From the NCBI GenBank assembly GCA_945910005.1, contig OX246743.1, forward strand, positions 37,107,398-37,171,397: a stretch of 64,000 bases of DNA, read 5' to 3'. Shown piece by piece: positions 56,541 through 64,000 of this stretch. Below the pieces are notes generated by a model, which made no database searches, was not told the origin of the DNA, and worked only from the letters and a program-made list of their open reading frames with translations. How positions within the stretch are numbered: the first letter of the stretch is position 1; each line of letters opens with the position of its first letter. Origin of the DNA: Isoperla grammatica (Eukaryota > Arthropoda > Insecta > Plecoptera > Perlodidae). The position numbers and the translations under genes were made by a program.

Positions 56541-57025
56541 TATGTATGTATGTATGTATGTATGTATGTATGTATGTATGTATGTATGTATGTATGTATG
56601 TATGTATGTATGTATGTATGTATGTATGTATGTATGTATGTATGTATGTATGTATGTATGTATGTATGTATGTATGTATGTATGTACTATGTATGTATGT
56701 ATGTATGTATGTATGTATGTATGTATGTATGTATGTATGTATGTATGTATGTACGTATGTATGTATGTATGTATGTATGTATGTATGTATGTATGTATGT
56801 ATGTATGTATGTATGTATGTATGTATGTATGTATGTATGTATGTATGTATGTATGTATGTATGTATGTATGTATGTATGTATGTATGTATGTATGTATGT
56901 ATGTATGTATGTATGTATGTATGTATGTATGTATGTATGTATGTATGTATGTATGTATGTATGTATGTATGTATGTATGTATGTATGTATGTATGTATGT
57001 ATGTATGTATGTATGTATGTATGTA
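56541..57025. repeat. (TATG)n microsatellite, 485 bp
   Basis: About 121 tetranucleotide units with two interruptions only: a phase change at about 56686-56689 and a T-to-C at 56754. All frames are open: (MYVC)n-like on the plus strand and (IHTY)n-like on the minus strand. These are not genes. Confidence 0.98.
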
Positions 57026-57459
57026 CAGTTTTATTTCCATTATTTATAATATCAATTAGTACAATATAAGTTAAAAATAACATTGAAATACTTATGATAC
57101 ATTACATTACCCTTTCGAGTGTACAAGAAAAATATGCTCACCTAAAGCAGGAACTCTACTAAACAAAACAACGCAAGTACCATAACGAAATATTCTTATC
57201 TATTGTTGCTATGCTAGCGTGGAAATCACACCACCACTGTTGCAACTAATTGAGAACAGAGTTACAAATTAATGTGTTAGCAATTACCATAACTATGAGC
57301 GGAATAATATGAAGTATTTATACAATGGTGGGTTAATGCTCCTCTGCTAACAAGCCACAACACAACAACCTTATAGCTAGTAGAATGTTGGTGATAATTA
57401 TGAGATCACTAGCCGGTAAACCAAGCAACAATCGCACGCCACTGCTAGAATATTTAGAA
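57026..57459. other. Gene-free stretch
   Basis: AT-rich; nothing recognised. Confidence 0.5.
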
Positions 57460-57767
57460 TATAATTGTTCTATTTTGGATCAAGTCTTATATGTGTATAA
57501 AGATATTATAGCCTTTGTTTTTAACACTCTTTTAGCATGTTTTCATTTTCATTGTGCGCATTGTCTCTTTCACTGGCATTTTTTGTATTTTGTTTGTTTT
57601 GTTATTGTACTTATTTTATGTAGTATTGTGACAAACACATGTGTAATGTGTATTCTTTGTGCTTGTTTCTGTGTTTTTATTGTTATGTTTATTATTTCAC
57701 GCCAAATGGCAGAATTCGCTGTATGTGAAATATTGAATAAATAAATAAATAAATAAATAAATAAATA
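57460..57767 (+). repeat. Possible LINE 3' end fragment
   Basis: T-rich sequence typical of an invertebrate LINE 3' UTR ends ATATTGAATAAATAAATAAA, with the (AAAT)n run at 57734-57767. No reverse transcriptase remnant is seen, so the assignment is tentative. It is not similar to the 3' end of the LINE at 2.7-7.6 kb. Confidence 0.3.
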
Positions 57768-57934
57768 TGCTTTCAAATCAAGTGACCCGAGGAAGAGAGT
57801 GCATGCTGCCGAAAATGCACGCAGTAGGTGAGAACCCGTGTTATATCTTCAGTGTGTTATTGTTATGTATAATAATAACATTGTACTGCCACAACATATA
57901 CAAAAAATACATTTGTATTTATTGTATACCAAAG

Positions 57935-58013
57935 ATGCAGAAACTGATTTTCAGTAGCGGACTTATACCACTGCCTATACATCTGCCTGCCTTGTTGTTA
58001 TGACGGCTCGAAA
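57935..58013 (-). repeat. SINE-A fragment
   Basis: The reverse strand has GAGCCGTCATAACAACAAGG and CTACTGAAAATCAGTTTC, the SINE-A body and 3' blocks; head and tail are lost. Confidence 0.6.
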
Positions 58014-58553
58014 ATCAGTGTTTATCTATACGCCAGTAACATATTATAGATTTCAATAAATTTTAAGTTATTTCTTCCTTTATTCTTTATAACTCTTCAT
58101 TTCTCACGTACAACATTTAAACACAAGCCCACATTTGAAATCAATGTATCGAACTCTACCCACCAATGAATGAATCACACCAATAAAATTAGCGTTTACA
58201 TATATACGCCAGTAACATATTATAGATTTCAATTTATTGTAGGTTATTTCTTCCTTTATTATTTATAATTCTTCATTTCTCACATACAACATTAAAACAC
58301 AAGCCCACATACGAAATCAATGTATCGAACTCTACCCACCAATGAATGAATCTCACCAATAAAATTAATCACACCAATAAAATTAGCGTTTACATATACG
58401 CCAGTAACATATTATAGATTGCAATAAAATGTAAGTTATTTCTTCCTTTATTACTTATAATTCTTCGATTCTTACATACATCATTTAAACAAAAGCCCAC
58501 GTACGAAATCAATGTATCGAACTATACATCGAACTATACCCACCAATGAATGT
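58014..58553. repeat. Triplicated unit of about 176 bp
   Basis: TACGCCAGTAACATATTATA starts near 58029, 58205 and 58397. Spacings are 176 and 192 bp; the second unit carries a 16-bp extra block from a local duplication of AATCACACCAATAAAATT. Each unit ends with CCCACCAATGAATG. Confidence 0.92.
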
Positions 58554-58745
58554 ATGGGGTTTATGTCGCGGTCCGTCAACCCACAAAGATGACAGCTCCG
58601 TCTGACAGCAATGGTGCACATCTCGAGATCCGTCACGCCATCGTCTTCAGACCAACGCAAGCCGGAAGCAGAGAAACCACGAGTGCGCACTGGCCGAGCA
58701 GCAGGAAGGAAGTGAGACGATAACATAGAACACAAGGATGACTAG
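58554..58745. other. GC-richer unique island
   Basis: About 190 bp near or above 50% GC between two tandem arrays. A minus-strand open frame begins at an ATG near 58730 and reads MLSSHFLPAARPVRTRGFSA onward. No family is recognised and its distal part runs into the tandem repeat, so I do not call a gene. Confidence 0.3.
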
Positions 58746-59064
58746 ATGTCCGGTGCGTGTGCGTGTGCGTGTGCGTGTGCGTGTGCGTGTAAGTTTGAAG
58801 TTTGTATGTGTGTATATGTCCGTGTGCGTGTAAGTTTGACTGTTTGAAGTTTGTATGTGTGTATGCATATGTCCGTGTGCGTGTAAGTTTGAAGTTTGTA
58901 TGTGTGTATATGTCCGTGTGCGTGTAAGTTTGAAGTTTGTATGTCTGTATGTATATGTCCGTGTGCGTGTAAGTTTGAAGTTTGTATGTGTGTATATGTC
59001 CGTGTGCGTGTAAGTTTGAAGTTTGTATGTCTGTATGTATATGTCCGTGTGCGTGTGGGTGTAT
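58746..59064. repeat. CGTGTG minisatellite, about 7 units
   Basis: Units of 41, 45 or 53 bp start ATGTCCGTGTGCGTGTAAGT and continue TTGAAGTTTGTATGTGTGTA. The first unit is expanded by an inner (GTGCGT)n run at 58752-58788. The 41- and 45-bp unit types alternate at the distal end. Confidence 0.92.
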
Positions 59065-59184
59065 TCGGGTTTTTGTCAATTTAGATTTGTCTTTCTTAAA
59101 TAAAATATTTGCATATTGTGTATGTGCCACTGAATGTGTATATTTTGTATCCTGTACCCTTGTCTGAGTTTTTAATTATCTTTA

Positions 59185-59280
59185 AGTATGTATTTGTGTT
59201 TGTTTGTTTGTATTTGTGTTTGTTTGTTTGTGTGTGTGTTTGTTTGTTTGTTTGTGTGTGTATGTGATATGTGTGCGTGC
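59185..59280. repeat. (GTTT)n/(GT)n low-complexity run
   Basis: Mixed GTTTGTTT and GTGTGT repeats. Confidence 0.85.
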
Positions 59281-62200
59281 ACGCACCAGGTATCGGGTAA
59301 TTAATATGTTGTGGTAGCGATGTTATGTTATGCAGCGAAGTAGAAGACTTGTAGATTGTGGTTTAGGGGTAACGAACCTGCTATAGCTTACATGACGTTC
59401 TGAGAAAACTGTGGCGCAGTTTTCACATTGGAAGCAACCATGATAACAACAACAAAACTGCGCATTAATTGCCCGACCCTAAAAGATAAACACACATTGT
59501 ATGACTTCTAACAAAATTTGTTTTAAACATAATACGAAATATTTAGTAATTAAAAATACACATTTACAAACATTATATCAAAATATGTTTCTGTTCCAAA
59601 GAGTGTTTACAAATTTCATTATGTGATTATCATAATATTGTCTTCGTATATTACGCCGTGTTTTCTGAGTACCTACTCATAATGTTTACGACTCGCAGAT
59701 TATTCAATTACTTTTAGTTTTATATATGGTAAATTTGAATTAAATTTAAAAATAACTGTTTCGTTTTGTGTGTAGCTACAATCAACGTTATCACGTTTTC
59801 TTAATTCCCGGCAGTCTTGGTTTCATATCCAATACAGGCGATCATAATCTGCGCATAACCTCTATTGAACATTATATTGTAATTACAAGACATGTGATCT
59901 CGAATAGCAATGGCCCTAGCCAATACAATAATAAAATGTATCTTATTGCAAAATAGACACAATAGTATTTCATTTTTTAATATACCAATTTAAAGTTAAT
60001 AGTTGTAAACATTTAATTAATTTTAGACATTGTGTTATAAATAATTTGTATGAATAATTTTCTTAAAAATTGGAATATTCATGAAAAAATACAGTTGTTT
60101 TATAGCTATATTAATGAGTAATTTAGATTCCAATTAAATGGAAAATCATTCCATGAGCACATTATTATGCCATAGATAGCTACATTATTTTTTAGCAATA
60201 ACACTAAGTATTACGAATGGGTCATCATAATAATTACAATACATTGCACAAATTGCATTTGTTTCCAATTAAATAGTAAAAGCAACAGTTAGAAAATGGC
60301 GCCACACATTAATGTAGCAGAGCTCATGGGAATAGCTTGCACTCTCGATGACTATACTTGGTAACAGTAAGTCGTAGGAACTTCCTAGTGCTTTGTACAG
60401 TAAATGGCGTTTTGTTTTCCATCGCAACTGTGGAGCATTAGACGTAATTCGAATGAAATTACTTCTTCAAGTACAGTTTGACGAATGACGAGTACCTAGA
60501 ATTCGCACAATTGAAAGTGGTCGTGGAAAAAAAATGTACAGACACAATGACCGTTTTGTTTACGATTTGTTTGAGATCGCTTATCTATATTGTCATTTGC
60601 TCACAGCTTATAACGGTAGTGATACGGCTCCTTAGGCTTGTTAATGTTACTTGTATTAAATATGAGATGGACGCTTATTTTTAGTATTTGGTATTTTGCG
60701 TCTGTTTTTCTTACTACTGTATTATCAAATATCATATAAAATCTAGAAATTATTTTTCTAATTATAGAAATTAGAAACATAATTAGAGATTGTGTTAGTA
60801 AAAATTACTTAACAATTTAATTGTATATTGCAAACAGGTAACAATCGTTCTCCCCCAACCCTCTCACCCGCATCGAGGTCTTAAAACATGTATTTTTAAA
60901 CCAGTTGCTATGCAAAATATTACCACAAGGGTCAATTGCCAACCACAACGTTATCCAATAAACAAGTTATCTCAGAATGTTATCATCAAATTACAAGTTT
61001 GGATCTATTTCGGGTCATTCTTTTGTTTCAAACGAAGGTAAGTAACCTTTCCAATCTTACCACCTCCTCTCCCCCCCCCCCCACCCCCGCCCCCTCCCTC
61101 GCTACACGATGTTGTAAAATCATCACTATAATTTTATGAAACAGTTGAGACTTTTGTTGTAGAGGCATATTATGATTTCTGCAAACTTCCACGTTTTGAT
61201 GAACTTCGTGTCAACATTACGTTTCCAAACGTACCTTACTTTCCAAGTTCCAACAAAGCTCTAGAAGAATTTAAACAAACAAGACACCTTAAACTTATTA
61301 ATGATAAAAAAAATTATAATTTAAAATGAGATTCATAACTGATTTGATCCCAGCACTGTAGTTGAATACAAACAGCGTGATAAGAACTTGTAAAGATGTA
61401 AACGCCAATTATAAACGGAATGAAGGTCATGTTAAGTATCTAGAATCTAAATGAAGGTCTGCATTTATAGATCCAGGGTTTCTCTTTACATCCATCTGAT
61501 TGCTGATTTGTAAGATTGGCAACTAAAGGAAATTTCAGTCTTCCCTACAGTTAATTGCTGGTTTTCTGTATTTAAATAAATAAATAAATTCACATTTAGA
61601 GTCTATCCACTCAGTAACAGCCTTTTTCCCTTGTTTGATGAGCTCATGTTAATATTATGACTACCCTTCTCTCCCCTCCACCCCCAACCCCATCATCTGG
61701 TCGCAATTATCTCCTTTCCAAAACTCAGGCCACTTAGAATGGTCGACACGGTATATTTCAATTCAATTTAACTCAATTTAATTTTTGTTTTACATTTTTT
61801 TCAAATTTTGACAGGAAATGTTGTCTGCTGGTACTGTATTTTTAATGTTAATTAAATTATGAATACATAATTAAGGAAAAAGAATATACAGGCAGATAAA
61901 CTATGGATTCCAACATAGACAGACGAATACGTTTTACATTTTTGAAATTGAGAGTTCTATCTGTAAAATACTTTTACACAAATTGATTATAAATATATAT
62001 TGCACTTATCTGTCAAAATACACCTATTAATCATAAACAAGCTTCAGCAATCACTTCTTCCCTACTCCCTAGCATAATAAATCTTGTTGCTGTAGTTTTC
62101 AAAGGGGTGCTTTGGATGGTTTGGTTACATTAAAAGAAAGAATACCAAAGGTTAATTATTTTCTTGTGTTGTCATAAATGCGTAGATTGGTTTGACACAT

Positions 62201-63820
62201 CTCTCCATTCCTTCATCTCGCTATACCAGTCTATTCACTCCCACACGCACATTACAACGCATATTATTTTGAAGAAGAAGAAATATAATAATATATGAAA
62301 TAATTACGAAACTACCTAAAAATCGTGAAGGAAAGTTTGAACCCAATTTTAATTTGACAGTTTAAAATAGACTTAATATAATCCATTTAAGAAGAAAGTT
62401 TACCTTTCTTTTAATTTGTTGATTCATGTTTACAGAGTTTCAGCTCTAGGCTCATCGAGACGATGAGTGATGAAGATCGAGTAATAAGTAAATGATTATT
62501 TAAGTAAATACAAAGTACCGTAGATTATATAGGCCTGTGGCCAGCACGCTTCACTTTCGTTCTACGTTCCTCAAAGCTACCGTGCCGGACTCATCTTCTC
62601 ACCGTGCTGGACTATCTACTATACAGCTTAAGGTAGGTACTCAGAACTGGGTCACTAAGTAACAATGAATGTACGATGTAATCGAATCATGTGTAGACTG
62701 TAGAGAGTATTATGCTAAAATGATAAAAACCAAATTTTATGGAATGGGAGATGAGAGTCCCATATTGTATTCACTCAAATTATTTTGATAATGAAAATAC
62801 AGTTCGAAACGAAAAAATTCTAAAGCATATAGTGGAAGGCGAAGTAGAAAAAAGAATAGTCAAGGCAAATCATGATTGTAATATATGCAACAGATAACCC
62901 AAGATATGCAGTTTTTATTTGAATTAGAATGAACTCCTGTTTCAAGCCAAACCAGTGGATTGATAACAGAAAAATAATAATAAAGAATAAATAAAATATA
63001 TAAATAATACGCAAAAAAAATAAAGAAGGCTAAATTTGGTCCAGCTATTCCACTATTACGATAAAGAAAAACCTCATTTCCACATACATTTATTTTTCTA
63101 CAGTTATAAAATTACTTACAAAAAATCCGTTGATAAATGCATTACTAATTTTATCCTTGTCACACCCCTTTACTTATCATTCTTATCTACTAAGTCCAAA
63201 CGCTTCCCGGGGAACCAAAAAAAAAACTCGACATAAATACTTTTGTTATCAAGCGAAGATAGATCCTAAATCAAAAGTTTAACATCCTTACGTTTACTGG
63301 CAACCACTTGCAACTCGACGACCATAGCTAAAAAAGAACATTTAAATCTGACAATAATATTATTGATAGATTTGATTTACGAAAGTTGTATATTATTTAA
63401 ACAGCGATTATTCTTGATAGGCACCTATTAATATTATTGATGACCACAGCATCGACGACCGAATGTGTTTCCAAAGAGGTTGATACGATACAGACTGAAG
63501 ACATTCCATCATGTCTAGGTCTACTCTCCTATCCCGTGTCACTCTACGCGTCCCTCATTAGATACTTCCAAGTTAGGAGAAGACGTAAAGCCTAAGTACA
63601 TGACTATATACGACACAAAGAACTTGTCTGAAGATAGAACAATAGGGTTGGACAAGTTTTTAACCTCTTTGAAGATAATTTCCGATGAACAATGGTGAGT
63701 TTTTTGACTGGGGGTTATTTACGCAGATAGAAGATAGTCATATGGCGCTTTTGTAGATGTTTCGAAAAGAGCAAACTGACATTCTTGAATCCAAGTATTT
63801 AGAGCCACCCTATGTTGCAG
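59281..63820. other. Gene-free stretch
   Basis: AT-rich. A C-rich run lies at 61069-61102. A SINE-A 3' tail scrap (AATAAATTCACATTTAGAGT, then CCACTCAGTAACAG) lies at 61576-61620, minus strand. No gene recognised. Confidence 0.5.
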
Positions 63821-63824
63821 CAGT

Positions 63825-63905
63825 TTTAGTTGGTATTGTGGGTTTATTTCTCCTTCCAATGCAGAAATTCTATGATTCGATTCTCGGTTCGGGGTTAAAC
63901 TACAG
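63825..63905 (+). repeat. SINE-A head fragment
   Basis: GTGGGTTTATTTCTCCTTCC and AATGCAGAAATTCTATGATT followed by CGATTCTCGG match the SINE-A tRNA-like head, closest to the copy at 50.04 kb. The body does not continue recognisably. Confidence 0.6.
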
Positions 63906-64000
63906 TGGGGTACTATTTCAAGTTTAATCTAGATGTCAATAGAAAAAAAATACATTGTTCACGGGAAAATATGAGAATTTGAACACGTATATCTCCCAAT

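Noticed and set aside
56408..57083. Long open frames encoding repeated Met-Tyr-Val-Cys (plus strand) or Ile-His-Thr-Tyr (minus strand)
   Set aside because: They are simple translations of the (TATG)n microsatellite. All frames are open because the unit has no stop codon.
57385..57744. 119-aa Cys/Phe-rich plus-strand frame
   Set aside because: T-rich DNA ending in an AATAAATAAATAAA tail looks like a repeat 3' end; no protein motif.
1..64000. CRISPR array, prokaryotic operon or viral genome
   Set aside because: The tandem repeats lack CRISPR-type unique spacers, coding density is very low, and the retrotransposon and SINE content is that of an animal nuclear genome.

Overview
This is a stretch of AT-rich animal nuclear DNA, not bacterial or viral. 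It has essentially no long open reading frames outside one retrotransposon. It carries many microsatellites and minisatellites, tRNA-derived SINEs and small inverted-repeat DNA transposons. The intact LINE is of a type common in arthropods, and one putative promoter carries an arthropod-style initiator. An insect or another arthropod is therefore my best guess, at low confidence; a mollusc or other invertebrate is not excluded. No ordinary host gene can be read end to end. At most a few single exons and one promoter or first exon can be proposed. || Layout. 1-2611 is unique or decayed repeat DNA. 2612-7649 holds the most complete element: a full-length two-ORF LINE (about 4.9 kb) whose two ends both abut a (CT)n/(TC)n microsatellite, as if it had inserted into that array. 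ORF1 encodes a coiled-coil/RRM-like RNA-binding protein. ORF2 encodes an APE-type endonuclease plus reverse transcriptase with an intact YADD. 7650-13640 is mostly empty, with one possible fatty-acid-elongase-like exon on the minus strand near 11.3 kb. From 13.6 to 31 kb there are several inverted-repeat elements (13641, 14876, 26619, 26765, 30268), tRNA-like SINE heads, and tandem repeats with 146-bp and 16-bp units. 32-42 kb is largely featureless, with a 308-bp tandem duplication and a candidate minus-strand exon at 40.6-40.9 kb. 42-52 kb holds a tRNA-derived SINE family (called SINE-A here), a 231-bp TA-flanked MITE, and a 700-bp non-autonomous hAT element with a perfect 8-bp target duplication. 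52.59-52.95 kb is a GC-rich, CCAAT-containing promoter candidate driving a minus-strand first exon. 53-59 kb is dominated by satellites, including ATTGT-rich DNA, a 485-bp (TATG)n array, a 176-bp triplicate and a CGTGTG-rich minisatellite. 59-64 kb is mostly empty. || How it fits together. The LINE encodes its own replication machinery. The SINEs and MITEs encode nothing and would depend on enzymes supplied elsewhere. If the promoter at 52.85 kb and the exon at 40.6-40.9 kb belong to one minus-strand gene, much of 40-53 kb would be its intron sequence. That is an inference to be tested with RNA data. No CRISPR, operon or rRNA gene is present, and no intact tRNA gene was recognised.
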